This document shows, piece after piece, positions 1 to 8,931 of a stretch of 47,606 bases of DNA. The stretch is taken from contig JALKBU010000332.1 of NCBI GenBank assembly GCA_023091735.1, positions 1 through 47,606 on the forward strand, given 5' to 3'. The notes beneath the pieces were generated by a model. That model searched no databases. It was not told the origin of the DNA and was given only the letters and a program-made list of their open reading frames with translations. A program made the position numbers and the translations under genes. The DNA comes from Trichomonas tenax. Taxonomy: Eukaryota; Parabasalia; Trichomonadida; Trichomonadidae. Position 1 is the first letter of the stretch, and every line of letters starts with the position of its first letter.

Positions 1-1
1 A

Positions 2-178
2 CAAAAACTTGCAATGAACTACGTTTATGGTCTTCATACTCAGCGTGGAGTTTCAATCTATAAATGTCATTATTGTTTAGACTACAAAGATATTTATAAC
101 ACTTTTTATAAAGGTGACAATTTGCCCGCGCAAAAAAGTGATAGTTTATTCATGAAAAGTGACTTTAAGGTTCTCTGA
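2..178 (+). CDS. Possible 3' end of an upstream reading frame (partial)
   Basis: An open frame runs from the left edge to a TGA at 176-178 (58 codons) and contains a CHYC pair. It could be the C-terminus of a gene that starts outside the window. No family is recognised. It runs through an E2F-like sequence and ends only 64 bp before the fibrillarin start, so it may equally be chance read-through of promoter DNA. Confidence 0.2.
   Translation, partial: QKLAMNYVYGLHTQRGVSIYKCHYCLDYKDIYNTFYKGDNLPAQKSDSLFMKSDFKVL
121..134. promoter_or_regulatory. E2F-like palindromic site upstream of fibrillarin
   Basis: TTTGCCCGCGCAAA fits the general eukaryotic E2F/DP consensus (TTTSSCGC and its reverse) and is a rare GC-rich island in AT-rich DNA. 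It lies about 110 bp before the fibrillarin ATG. A near-identical core occurs at 47470-47483. That it is functional is inference. Confidence 0.3.
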
Positions 179-191
179 CAATTTTTGATGT

Positions 192-200
192 TCACTTTTG
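192..200 (+). promoter_or_regulatory. Initiator (Inr) candidate for fibrillarin
   Basis: TCACTTTTG fits the trichomonad TCA-type initiator. Transcription from the A would give a 5' leader of about 49 nt, which is long for this group, so the assignment is moderate. Confidence 0.4.
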
Positions 201-242
201 TCCTAGACTCGAGGCGACGATAAGAAATTTTAGTAATAAAAA

Positions 243-1196
243 ATGAGCGGGCGCGGAGGTTTCAACCGTGATGGCGGTCGTGGAGGCGGAAATCGCGATG
301 GTGGCCGTGGTGGAGGTCGCGATGGTGGCCGCGGAGGATTCAACCGTGATGGCGGTCGTGGAGGCGGAAATCGCGACGGTGGCCGTGGTGGTTTCAACAG
401 AGACGGCGGCCGTGGCGGTGGTCGCGGAGGCCGTGATGGCGGACGCGGTGGCAGTCATAACCGTGGAGGCCGTGGAGCTGCTCCAGTCAAGACTGGTCCA
501 AATGTTCAAGAACACAAATTCCCAGGCGTCTTTATCGAGACAAACAAGGGGAATATGCTCCTTACACAGAATATGGTACCAGGAAAGACAGTTTACAATG
601 AAAAATTAATCACAGTCGATGGACAAAATGGAACAACAGAATACCGTGAGTGGAACCCATACAGATCAAAGATCGGCGCTGCTCTTCTCGTTGGCCTTGA
701 GAAGTTCGGCATCTGCCCAGGTGCAAAAGTTTTGTATCTCGGTGCTTCATCAGGTACAACAGTCTCACACGTCTCTGATATCGTTGGCCCAACAGGTCGC
801 GTTTACGCTGTTGAGTTTTCACACCGCGTTGCACGAGATCTCGTTACTCTCGCAAAGCTTCGCCCAAACATCATTCCTATTATCAACGATGCAAGATACC
901 CGAACAGGTATCGCATGCTTGTCCCAATGGTTGATTATTTGTTTGCTGATGTCGCACAACCAGACCAGGCTCGTATCTTCGCAATGAACGCCAATAACTT
1001 CCTTAAGAGTGGTGGTGGCTTCATGCTCTGCGTGAAGGCATCATGTGTTAGATCTACTGAGGATCCTAAAGTTATTTACCAGGAATCTCAGGATGAGTTA
1101 ACAAAGGAAGGCTTCAAGTGCGAAGAGATGGCTGATATCGAGAATCACCACCGTGGCCATGCTTGTATCATTGGAACATATCGTCCAAAACAATAA
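243..1196 (+). CDS. FBL: Fibrillarin (box C/D snoRNP 2'-O-methyltransferase)
   Basis: This is the nucleolar methyltransferase of box C/D snoRNPs, which methylates rRNA 2'-hydroxyls. The 317-residue protein has the classic two-part layout. Residues 1-78 are a GAR domain of RGG/GGRDGGR repeats. The rest is a Rossmann-type SAM-dependent methyltransferase, with motif I VLYLGASSGTT at 163-173, the ribose-binding acidic residue E191 (YAVEF), the adenine-side D216 (NDARYP), D236 (FADVAQP) and the catalytic-type K265 (CVKAS). Length and motifs are normal and no domain is missing. The stop TAA runs into TAAAG, the trichomonad poly(A) signal arrangement. An Inr-like TCACTTTTG lies 49 bp upstream. Codons are GC-rich at third positions, consistent with strong expression. 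Confidence 0.97.
   Translation: MSGRGGFNRDGGRGGGNRDGGRGGGRDGGRGGFNRDGGRGGGNRDGGRGGFNRDGGRGGGRGGRDGGRGGSHNRGGRGAAPVKTGPNVQEHKFPGVFIETNKGNMLLTQNMVPGKTVYNEKLITVDGQNGTTEYREWNPYRSKIGAALLVGLEKFGICPGAKVLYLGASSGTTVSHVSDIVGPTGRVYAVEFSHRVARDLVTLAKLRPNIIPIINDARYPNRYRMLVPMVDYLFADVAQPDQARIFAMNANNFLKSGGGFMLCVKASCVRSTEDPKVIYQESQDELTKEGFKCEEMADIENHHRGHACIIGTYRPKQ
246..480 (+). repeat. Imperfect short tandem repeats encoding the GAR domain
   Basis: Repeated 15-30 bp units based on GGAGGC/GGCGGTCGTGG/AACCGTGATGGC encode FNRDGGRGG and GNRDGGRGG blocks. The units are DNA-level repeats as well as protein repeats, so copy number could vary between strains. Confidence 0.85.
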
Positions 1197-1197
1197 A
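1194..1197 (+). terminator. Stop-overlapping TAAA poly(A) signal of fibrillarin
   Basis: The stop codon TAA is followed by A, forming the TAAA tetramer that serves as polyadenylation signal in Trichomonas and commonly overlaps the stop codon. Confidence 0.5.
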
Positions 1198-1394
1198 GAA
1201 TACAAATATAACTTTATAAATCAAAGTTATTTCACACAAAGCCATCGCAAAAGCAAAATTGTACTTTCCCTAAATTTTTTTCATGATAATAATTTCATTC
1301 ACATATAAATCTCTCTAAATTATTCTAAATATACAATCCCAATCAACCAACTACAAAATCATAATAATATTCAATATAAATATATCAAATATTA

Positions 1395-1575
1395 TTCATA
1401 TGGCAGTTGGCTGACCGAAGAGGACACAACTAGAATATGAGTATGTGAAAGTAAACAAAAATGATAAAATTAAATAATGGCAACGAAATGGAATCAAATA
1501 TTCATCAAAACAAAATTGTTTTGATTCCACTCCGCGCCAGCTCAGATCACTGATCCAGCAACAGTTTCTAAAGCA
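1395..1575. other. Intergenic GC-richer island with strong hairpin; possible ncRNA
   Basis: In the roughly 490-bp gap between fibrillarin and eS24 this stretch is richer in GC than its surroundings. It contains a perfect 10-bp inverted repeat (TGGAATCAAA at 1489-1498, TTTGATTCCA at 1520-1529) with an alternative inner 8-bp stem (1505-1512 with 1517-1524, AAAT loop). CTGA boxes lie nearby, but no clean RTGATGA C box was found. No known RNA family is recognised; the ncRNA idea is inference. Confidence 0.25.
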
Positions 1576-1689
1576 ATTTTTAGATAATTTTATATTACTT
1601 TACAAATAAAATGCAAAGCAATAGAAGTCGCCTTCCAAATTATGCTAAAAACTAGCAATATATGACAATTATTCACGAAACAGATACAC

Positions 1690-2112
1690 TTACTGGTTGC
1701 CAAGCTCCTCCTTGCGCTGCTGGCGCTTGATCTTGTGTGCTTCAGCACGCTTGCCGGAACCCCAGACCTTGACTTTCTGGCGGCGAGCGTTCTTACGCAT
1801 ACGGCGTGTGACCTTGCCCTTCTCGGCAAGACCGGCCTTGATAAGGCGGTGCTTTGGCTCTGTCTTCTTAAGTGCGTCTAAGTTATCGTAAACAAAGCCA
1901 AAACCTGTTGTACGGCCACCACCGAACTTTGTCTCGAGGCCGAAGATGACGACGAGGTCCTTGTTAGCCTTGAGGCGTGTTGCGACCTCCTCCTTGATTT
2001 CGTCGCGTGTTGGGGCCTTAGCACCGAGGTGCTGCATATCAACAACGAACTGCTTGCGGTCAAGGAGCTTGTTGACGATGTACTTACGGATATGAAGTGT
2101 AACCTTCGACAT
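1690..2112 (-). CDS. RPS24: 40S ribosomal protein S24 (eS24)
   Basis: This 140-residue protein is a structural component of the small ribosomal subunit, and its length is typical of eS24. Signature segments include VTLHIRKYIVNKLLDRKQFVVD near the N-terminus (conserved core FVVD.QH.G), the loop TRDEIKEEVA, and the basic segment GLAEKGKVTRRMRKNARR, followed by a Lys/Arg-rich C-terminal tail. The start is the only sensible Met. No clear TCA initiator is visible directly upstream. Third positions are strongly GC, as expected for a ribosomal protein gene. It is convergent with fibrillarin. Confidence 0.96.
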   Translation of the reverse strand: MSKVTLHIRKYIVNKLLDRKQFVVDMQHLGAKAPTRDEIKEEVATRLKANKDLVVIFGLETKFGGGRTTGFGFVYDNLDALKKTEPKHRLIKAGLAEKGKVTRRMRKNARRQKVKVWGSGKRAEAHKIKRQQRKEELGNQ

Positions 2113-2302
2113 TAAATACGGACAACGATTATTTCGGTTTGGTCATACCTCCAATAAGGTTATTTGTGTAAAATTATTTTGTCCCGTAAATATATTTTTG
2201 TCGATTTATTTGTCAAAAATGAATGCATTTTGAAAAAAAAAAGCATTTGCTGTGTGATTTATAAATCAATAAATAACATATTTTAATATCATACAAACAA
2301 AG

Positions 2303-4141
2303 TTAATCCATAAAAACAACGGAATACTTGGAGTTGAAACAGAGGACGAATTCGACCCATTCACCATTAACGAATATTGTCATTTCCAGATTTCCTTCGT
2401 GAATTTTGATATTCACATCAGGGCCAGGTTGATCAGCTGTGATGACTCTCTGAATGAAATACTGCAATAGGTATATCAATTCAACAAACTTATGGAATCT
2501 CATATTGCTGACCCGCTTGTGCAAGTCAGTAACAAATCCCTGGGCCATACTTGCTTGGAGAACATTCATTCTTGTGTGGTATTGAAACTCTATGTTTTCT
2601 TGGATATGCGAAAGGATGATGCGGAGATTTTGGGTCCTATCATTTGGCATGAATTGATCATTATCGATTGATTCGAATTTGGCAAAGTATGTGAGTCTGT
2701 CAAGCAAAATGATCTCAACATACAGAAGTTCTGCAAACAGCTGACTTTTTCTGGCTTCATATTCATTCATTCTTAGAATACGCAAAGATTCGGCGAAGCA
2801 ATTTGATTTCTGAAGGAAAAATCGGGAAAGCTCTGGAATTCTGTTGTTATTCGAAGTCATATTGAAAATAAGCTGGAGGAATGGAATGCAAGGCTTATAA
2901 ATAATCGCAGGACAACGAATGTTTCTGAAGAGACTTGATTTTGGCCATTCAGGTGTTTCCGGTTTTCTTGCGTCGTTTAAGACATTTGGTGAGAGAAGTG
3001 TGGTATAATTATTGGCGTGATAGCTCAAATTTATCATAAATTGAAGTCCTGTTGCTCGAGTGTAAATGCGGGAATAGTATGTATCAATGCCTGTAAAATC
3101 TTCGTTATTCTTAACTTGAGGAAAATCAATGACGATCTGAACCAATTTGGCGTATAACGTTCCATATTTTCCGAATGTTCTATTCATTTCAGTGGCAAAT
3201 GCTGATGATTTATACGCGAAATCAAATCCCATTTCGTTCATTCCTCTTATAACACTGAGAGTGTTATTGTATTGCGAAATGAGGTTCGTAATTGTATCTT
3301 CTTGACTGAAAGGAACTTTATCTCGACTTCTCATCTCATGAGTATGCGGTAAATAGAATTTAAGCTTGCACCAATCATTTATAACAGCTTTTGAGATTGG
3401 ATCAAAATCATGAAGTGTGCGTTTTGGTAATCCAAGTGGATAAGTGAGTGATATATATGAGTGATCGATTTCTGGTCTCTGTTTGTCACCATTGGCGAGT
3501 GGATTAGAAGAATAACGGAAAATAAATTTCGTATCAATATTTTTCTTTTTAATAGGTTCCATTAAATTAGTTCTTTTTATTGAACTCACTTCCTTAATTT
3601 TAGTATATGCTGATATGAACTCAATTGGCGTTATTCCGCCTGGTAATTGTTTAATTGCTTCGTAAACTGTTGGTCTTATGTTTGCTATATCATCTCCAAG
3701 GCGCCTTTCTGGGATATCCATATCGATGTGAACATGAACTTTGTAATTATAAAAAAATCTAGATTTTGGAACGACTTTTCGCAAATAATCAGCTGCATAC
3801 ATTTCTTCATCGCCTCGTATATGATTTTCTTTGAACTCCTGTCGTGCAATATCCTTGAAAGCCTCCATATATTGGTAAGTTGCACATTCTGGGTTTCTTT
3901 CGATTGAGTTTGCGATTTGTTTGAACACTTGAATTTGCTGCTCTTTAGGAAAATATATGAAAGGATCCATCATCGTGTCGTATGTGTGTCTAATGTCATC
4001 AAGTGACTGAGCAGGCAGCATTTTTTTGGCTGTCAAATTTTTGTTCATAAGGAAGAAATCATAACAAATTTGATGAAATATGTTTGTTTTTGCTCTATAT
4101 ATAGAGTGGCTTCTCCTTGTGTTACTGTTGAAGTATTTCAT
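2303..4141 (-). CDS. Hypothetical protein, 612 residues
   Basis: A long uninterrupted frame of 612 codons. I do not recognise the family. It is rich in Asn, Ile, Phe and Tyr, has AT-rich codons (low or moderate expression), and shows no signal peptide, membrane segment or repeat. The C-terminal half looks mostly helical, for example around LLYVEIILLDRLTYFAKFE and FVELIYLLQYFIQRV. Several in-frame Mets occur near the N-terminus (residues 1, 32 and 41). None has a convincing Inr directly upstream, so the start is uncertain and could be 30-40 codons downstream. The coding call rests on length alone. Confidence 0.8.
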   Translation of the reverse strand: MKYFNSNTRRSHSIYRAKTNIFHQICYDFFLMNKNLTAKKMLPAQSLDDIRHTYDTMMDPFIYFPKEQQIQVFKQIANSIERNPECATYQYMEAFKDIARQEFKENHIRGDEEMYAADYLRKVVPKSRFFYNYKVHVHIDMDIPERRLGDDIANIRPTVYEAIKQLPGGITPIEFISAYTKIKEVSSIKRTNLMEPIKKKNIDTKFIFRYSSNPLANGDKQRPEIDHSYISLTYPLGLPKRTLHDFDPISKAVINDWCKLKFYLPHTHEMRSRDKVPFSQEDTITNLISQYNNTLSVIRGMNEMGFDFAYKSSAFATEMNRTFGKYGTLYAKLVQIVIDFPQVKNNEDFTGIDTYYSRIYTRATGLQFMINLSYHANNYTTLLSPNVLNDARKPETPEWPKSSLFRNIRCPAIIYKPCIPFLQLIFNMTSNNNRIPELSRFFLQKSNCFAESLRILRMNEYEARKSQLFAELLYVEIILLDRLTYFAKFESIDNDQFMPNDRTQNLRIILSHIQENIEFQYHTRMNVLQASMAQGFVTDLHKRVSNMRFHKFVELIYLLQYFIQRVITADQPGPDVNIKIHEGNLEMTIFVNGEWVEFVLCFNSKYSVVFMD

Positions 4142-4623
4142 ATATAAATCACTTTTGACATAAAAATCTTTGGTGATGAAATGCTCAAAAATGAGATTGA
4201 AGTATCAAACAAATTCGAACGAAACCTCTATTATAATAGCAATTTTCAACATCCCTTTTATACAGCTACATAAGTTTTTCTATTCTAAACCTTTTTAATA
4301 GCTTTAGAAATTAAAATCTTTTCATCAAATATCTGCTTTTCAAAGATTGATATATTAACGCCTTCTGAGCAGATAACAATTAATTTGATGATATTTGGCT
4401 TAATCCATACATAGCATACATCTTGCTTATATAATGCAATTATTCATAAAGCCTTTTGATCCTTCTGAAAAAATTATTTCTTTGGATTAATGAATTTTTC
4501 GTATAACTTAAATGTAATTTAGGATGTTTATATATATTAAATCAATTCATGCTTTGAATGTGAAGGATCATTGAAGATTAAGTTTGTGAGATTTAAGAAA
4601 AACAATACAAACAATATTTTTAT
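4142..4623. other. Gene-free interval
   Basis: About 480 bp of AT-rich DNA. I see no ORF, repeat or RNA gene. It lies between the 3' end of the RING-IQ-RING gene and the 5' end of the 612-residue gene and probably holds the promoter of the latter. Confidence 0.4.
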
Positions 4624-5634
4624 TTAAAACAATAAGTCATCAATCCGATTGATAAATTGTGCTGGTCTTCTATATTCACGAAGCTTTCTATGCTGGAAGA
4701 ACTCTCTACATTCTGGACAGTTCGTTTGCATGTTCTGGTGTGAACAATAATCCATCCATGAAGATAAACAGCTTTCGTGGAAGCAATGTCCACATGAAGT
4801 GATTTCACACTCGTCTTCTTCTATTTCTCTGAGACATATAGTGCAAGTGAAAGAGTTCCTTTCAATAATCTTCTCACGAATTGACTTCCAATCTACTTCT
4901 CTTGCGCGTATTTCGACAGATTTCATGATGCTTCTTGCCCATTCAAGTTCGTGATCTATTGAATTAATGATTGCATCAACGCAATCATTCTGATGTTCCA
5001 TCGCATGTGTGAGTCTGCTGCTCGCCCTCTCTGCCTGTCTAACTACCCATTTCTTCATCATAATAGACCCAGGAGGAGCAAATTCAGGTATTCTTTTACG
5101 AATTAAGTATTTGCGAATTGCTCTTTGTATAATAATTGCAGACTTTTGTAATTCTTTTTCATTAATATGTAACTCGATTATTTTATATACAGAGTGGCAA
5201 ACAGGGCACTTTGGAACTTTTTCTTTCGTCAATCTGCAAAAACATGATAAACATGAATGATGTACCAAATGTCCACAAGAAAGAATAATCAAATTATCAT
5301 TACCGAGTTTTGATTTGCAAATAGGACAATTTTCATTCATGTAATTACCGTTTTCTGCTTTTCTTTTGAGAGTTGAAAAATGATCTATGTATTTTGGTTG
5401 GTTTTGGTGTGTCAAAAGATACGGATTATCTCTTTTCCTCCTTGCGCTGACAGGAGGTCTTTCATCTGGTGGCTTTACTTTTATTTCTGTTCTCGAATTT
5501 GTTTCTTTTGGCGGTATTGGAGCTTTATTTTTTCTCGCTGGTTTACTCTGATTGACACTGATGAAGTTGTAGTTGTTAAACATAGGTCTTAGCGCAGGCT
5601 TAGTGAAGACTTTCGCTCTCCGCGAAGATCTCAT
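4624..5634 (-). CDS. RING-IQ-RING protein, RNF32-like E3 ubiquitin ligase
   Basis: This 336-residue protein has two RING fingers separated by an IQ motif. RING 1 runs from about 103 to 146 (CPIC at 103-106, CGHLVHHSC at 120-128, CPVC at 143-146). The IQ motif is at about 165-182 (AIIIQRAIRKYLIRKR; basic, calmodulin-type). RING 2 runs from about 264 to 309 (CTIC, CGHCFHESC, CPEC; RING-H2). RING domains recruit E2 enzymes for ubiquitin transfer, and IQ motifs bind calmodulin or related EF-hand proteins. The same order and similar length are known in metazoan RNF32. The N-terminal 90 residues are basic and Pro-rich, likely disordered. RNF32 orthology is inferred from architecture only. Confidence 0.85.
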   Translation of the reverse strand: MRSSRRAKVFTKPALRPMFNNYNFISVNQSKPARKNKAPIPPKETNSRTEIKVKPPDERPPVSARRKRDNPYLLTHQNQPKYIDHFSTLKRKAENGNYMNENCPICKSKLGNDNLIILSCGHLVHHSCLSCFCRLTKEKVPKCPVCHSVYKIIELHINEKELQKSAIIIQRAIRKYLIRKRIPEFAPPGSIMMKKWVVRQAERASSRLTHAMEHQNDCVDAIINSIDHELEWARSIMKSVEIRAREVDWKSIREKIIERNSFTCTICLREIEEDECEITSCGHCFHESCLSSWMDYCSHQNMQTNCPECREFFQHRKLREYRRPAQFINRIDDLLF

Positions 5635-5801
5635 TATAACAACAAGAAAAATTATTAACGTACATAAAATAATTAGGGCTTAATATTAAATAACCTTATT
5701 AATTTTATCATTCTTTCTTCTTCAAAATAATTTTTTAAATCGCATAGAAGTTGATTAACATTATAAGAAGCATCTTCTTAATTAAATCAATTATTTCTTG
5801 T

Positions 5802-6505
5802 ATGAAATATTAAACGCTCGTGTTGCTTTATTCCTTGCATCACCATTTTTCAGATATGTCGATGTTTCATACGAAAATCCACCACCTACGACCGAATATT
5901 ATTATAGCAATGGTAAGTTCGAGCAAGATGAAGATCTTAAAACAAGTTATGAAAGATCATGTTTATATTTTATATACAAACTCGGAAAAATTCGAATTTC
6001 TATGTATTTTAAGTTCAAAACAGCATCATCAAATCAACCCAATCCAGATTTTCTCTATCAATCAGCATTCATAAATAAATGGAATAATGATTTCGAAGGA
6101 ATATACTATGATCCTGCTGACTATTCAAATAAAGCTTGTTTATGTCTCAAAGCAAGGAATTGCTCCAAATGTCCACCTGATTATAAAATCGGAGACAATG
6201 TTGAATCGAATCATTTATTAGCGAAATATATCGGCGCTGGAAATGGCACAGACCTCTATTTGTATATCACGGGTTCATGAGTTGGATATTTCCCGATGAC
6301 AGGCTACGAAAGTGCTAATTTGCACGTCACATCTTCGGATTATGATTCATACATAGTTCCAGATTTTACATATTCATCACTCGGCCTTTTAAACGCTACA
6401 AATGCATCCATAGACTTCACAAACAGCGATATATCACTCTCATTCCAAGTTGACGATGATAATGATGCAGGAATGAAACTACCATCGGATGAAGATAGTT
6501 TTTAA
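5802..6505 (+). pseudogene. Broken secreted-protein gene (N-terminal frameshift plus in-frame TGA)
   Basis: An open frame runs from about 5786 to a TAA at 6503-6505, interrupted only by a TGA at 6278-6280; the reading frame continues on both sides (YLYITGS, then VGYFPMTGY). The frame has no ATG at its 5' end. An ATG at 5802 in another frame reads Met-Lys-Tyr-stop, and a single-base shift right after it leads into ILNARVALFLAS, a plausible signal-peptide core. The downstream part contains CLCLKARNCSKCPPDY and a Ser/Thr/Asp-rich segment with N-glycosylation-type sites. The family is unknown. Two independent lesions favour a pseudogene. Confidence 0.5.
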
Positions 6506-6600
6506 TTATCTTTTTTTATATTGTTCTATTTGTAAATTATTTTGATATCATGTTATTATTATAATAATATATATACAAACAAAAAAAAAACAAATTAAAA

Positions 6601-6690
6601 TTAGCTCGATTCCCTCTTCTTCTTATGTGATTTCTTTCCGCACTTAAAGTAGAGAGACACAAAGACAATAATAAAGACAATGATCGTAAC
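6601..6690 (-). pseudogene. Fragment: C-terminal membrane anchor and basic tail of a surface protein
   Basis: On the minus strand a 30-codon frame reads a hydrophobic segment (VTIIVFIIVFVSLYF), then KCGKKSHKKKRESS and a stop at 6601-6603. This is the usual end of trichomonad type I surface proteins: a membrane span, then a short Lys/Arg tail. The frame does not continue upstream into a recognisable ectodomain. Instead the DNA switches at about 6691-6705 to BspA coding sequence on the opposite strand, so this looks like a rearrangement breakpoint. Confidence 0.5.
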
Positions 6691-7908
6691 AGTTCGATGC
6701 GAAGGAAACTTTAAATTTCAATATATTGATGATAATGCGTTCCAAGGATGTTCGAATCTTTTGGCATTTTTCGACTTTACACTTATTGTATCAATTGGCC
6801 AATATGCATTCTCAGACACTAAACTGAATCAAGATATTATATTTGGAGAACATTTGAGTCTAATCAACAGTAATGCATTCCAAAACGCATTGATAACATC
6901 TATTGAATTTCGATCAAAAATTTCTCTTTCGATTAAATCATATGCATTCAAATAATGTCAAAGGATAACATCATTGAAGTTCAACACTACATCAAGTATG
7001 AATCTTGGAGACTATGTTTTCATTGGTCTAAATAGTTTGACATCAGTCAACATCCCTTCGCAAGTTAGTGCCATCGGTTTAGGCTGTTTCCAAAACTGTG
7101 TGAACCTGAATAAAGTGACATTCGAGAGTCAATCAACTTCAATGTCATCGCTCAGAAGTCTTAAATATAGCACAAACATATTCACGCCTGTAAGGATTCC
7201 TGCAAACATGTTCGATGGTTGTATATCGCTCTCAGATTTCAGATTTCCATTCAATATTATATCTATTGGCGTCTAAGCATTTCAAAATACGAGAATCTCT
7301 GTCGTTGATCTTCCAGACAGTGTCACGGAGCTTGGTCGTCAATGCTTTAAGGGTGTCTCTTCATAACAGAAATTCATATTCGAGAAACATTAAATCTTGC
7401 GACAATTGATTATGGTGTCTTCGAAGGATGCTCTAAAATAAGAGATTTTATATCAAAGAACTTTGCCACAGACTTCGGGGAGCTTTACAACAAGGAGAAG
7501 ACAAAAGTGATAGTATTCCCACCAGTGTCACCAACAAACTTCTTCTCTCTTGCTTACACTGTCAAGTACATCGCTGACAGTGCGTTCATTGGATGCACTC
7601 ACTTGATGATAGTCCTAATTCCAGACAGTGGTATAACATACATCGGAAGAAGTACATTCGAGGTCTGCATCAATCTTCGGCACATCAACATTCCTCTGAG
7701 TGTCAACACTATCTGCGAAAACGCATTTCGCGGCTGCACAAGTCTTTCATGTGGAATGATCATCCTCAACAAGACAAAGTCGTTCCATGATCAGCTCGTT
7801 TGTGCATCAGTCCCAATTCGTGCTCTCCGTGAATGCAACTTCAACACATGCATTTTGAAGGTCGGGCACTTCAATACTCTCTACATTTATGTATGTATAA
7901 TTATATAA
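6691..7908 (+). pseudogene. Degenerate BspA-type leucine-rich-repeat gene
   Basis: Tandem TpLRR/LRR_5 units of about 23 residues are clear (IDDNAFQGCSNL, IGLGCFQNCVNLNKV, YIADSAFIGCTHL, ICENAFRGCTSL). The frame is interrupted by TAA at 6953-6955 and 7274-7276 with the repeat continuing in the same frame, by another TAA in the segment reading FKGVSS-stop-QKF (about 7367), and by a frameshift near 7376-7384, after which repeats resume in another frame to 7906-7908. No signal peptide and no membrane anchor are attached. BspA proteins are surface proteins linked to adhesion; this copy is dead. Confidence 0.85.
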
Positions 7909-8284
7909 ATAATCGAATAAACAAACTCATCTAAATGACATTATAAAAGAGAGAAATGTCATCAATTTCTGTGATATCTGTTTGTACTTCACAATTGAGT
8001 GAAATTCAAATCCAGAATACAAAACTTTTGTTAAATTAGAAGTTCAAAAAAAAGAATGAAAATGGGAGTGTTTATGCTTTTAGATAATATTAAGTATATT
8101 AAATAATATAACCATGAGAGAAAAGTTAACAAATGAAGAAATCTAATTTCAAGATTTCATTCTGTGAAATCGGTCAAATTTACATTGTAAATATGGTGTG
8201 CGTAACGTATGTAAGTATTCTGATGAAGAATTGAAGGTGCTATAATGATATTATTTGAAAAAGAAAGAAAATAATTGAATCAAT
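7909..8284. other. Gene-free interval
   Basis: About 375 bp of AT-rich DNA between the BspA pseudogene and a convergent small gene. No ORF, repeat or RNA gene seen. Confidence 0.4.
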
Positions 8285-8698
8285 CTAGTTGGAGTACAAA
8301 TCACCAGGGAATGGTCTTTTCATTCTAGGTCCGGCATTATGTGGACGATCTGCATTAAGCTGATATTCACTCTTTTCTAATTTCAATTTTGTGTATTCGG
8401 CGATTATCTGATCGTGTCTCTCTTGAGCCAGATATTCTATTAACGACTTTATTTGATCTTTTGGAATAAAAATTTGATCATCTTTCGAATAAGCGCCAAA
8501 ATTTGCTTTGGCGAACTCTGTAAGAAAATCTTCGGTGATGTCTGTAGGAATAGCTGTTGGATGTGGTAAAACATTATCTAAAACATCGATTGGGAACTCA
8601 ATTTTTTGTTCTATCTGCTGTATTCCCTTTGCTGGAAAGAATTCACTAATATCAATTCTATTATAAAGCTCATTGATCCATTCTTTATAAGATTTCAT
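8285..8698 (-). CDS. Hypothetical protein, 137 residues
   Basis: A compact frame whose ATG sits 20 nt downstream of a good initiator (TCATTTTTG, minus strand 8721-8713), which supports a real transcription unit and this start. The protein is mixed charged and mostly helical, with FLTEFAKANFG and IKSLIEYLAQERHDQIIAEYTKLKLEKSEYQL (helix or short coiled coil) and a Pro/Arg-rich C-terminus. There is no signal peptide or membrane segment. I do not recognise the family. Confidence 0.7.
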   Translation of the reverse strand: MKSYKEWINELYNRIDISEFFPAKGIQQIEQKIEFPIDVLDNVLPHPTAIPTDITEDFLTEFAKANFGAYSKDDQIFIPKDQIKSLIEYLAQERHDQIIAEYTKLKLEKSEYQLNADRPHNAGPRMKRPFPGDLYSN

Positions 8699-8712
8699 AA
8701 TGTTGACAAAGA

Positions 8713-8721
8713 CAAAAATGA
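8713..8721 (-). promoter_or_regulatory. Initiator (Inr) of the 137-residue protein
   Basis: TCATTTTTG on the minus strand; the A would be +1 with a 20-nt leader. The Inr overlaps a TGACATGTAA element on the opposite strand (8719-8728). Confidence 0.6.
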
Positions 8722-8728
8722 CATGTAA
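8719..8728 (+). promoter_or_regulatory. TGACATGTAA promoter-associated element
   Basis: Exact copy of a 10-mer that recurs upstream of five genes in this window. Here it lies 21 bp before the start of the 137-residue gene and overlaps its Inr. Confidence 0.4.
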
Positions 8729-8931
8729 AATGTTAGCGTCAGAACCTTATTTGTAATATCATCATTTCTTCATTTTTTAACAAAGAATCTGATAAAATGA
8801 GAACTATATACCGATATTATACAGTAAACGGTAGATATTTATTGCTTTATTCATTGTCTTAATTTATAATATTCAGAAAATTTATATTTACTATGAATAA
8901 CTGTTTACATTTAAGAGTGATTCGCTATTTC

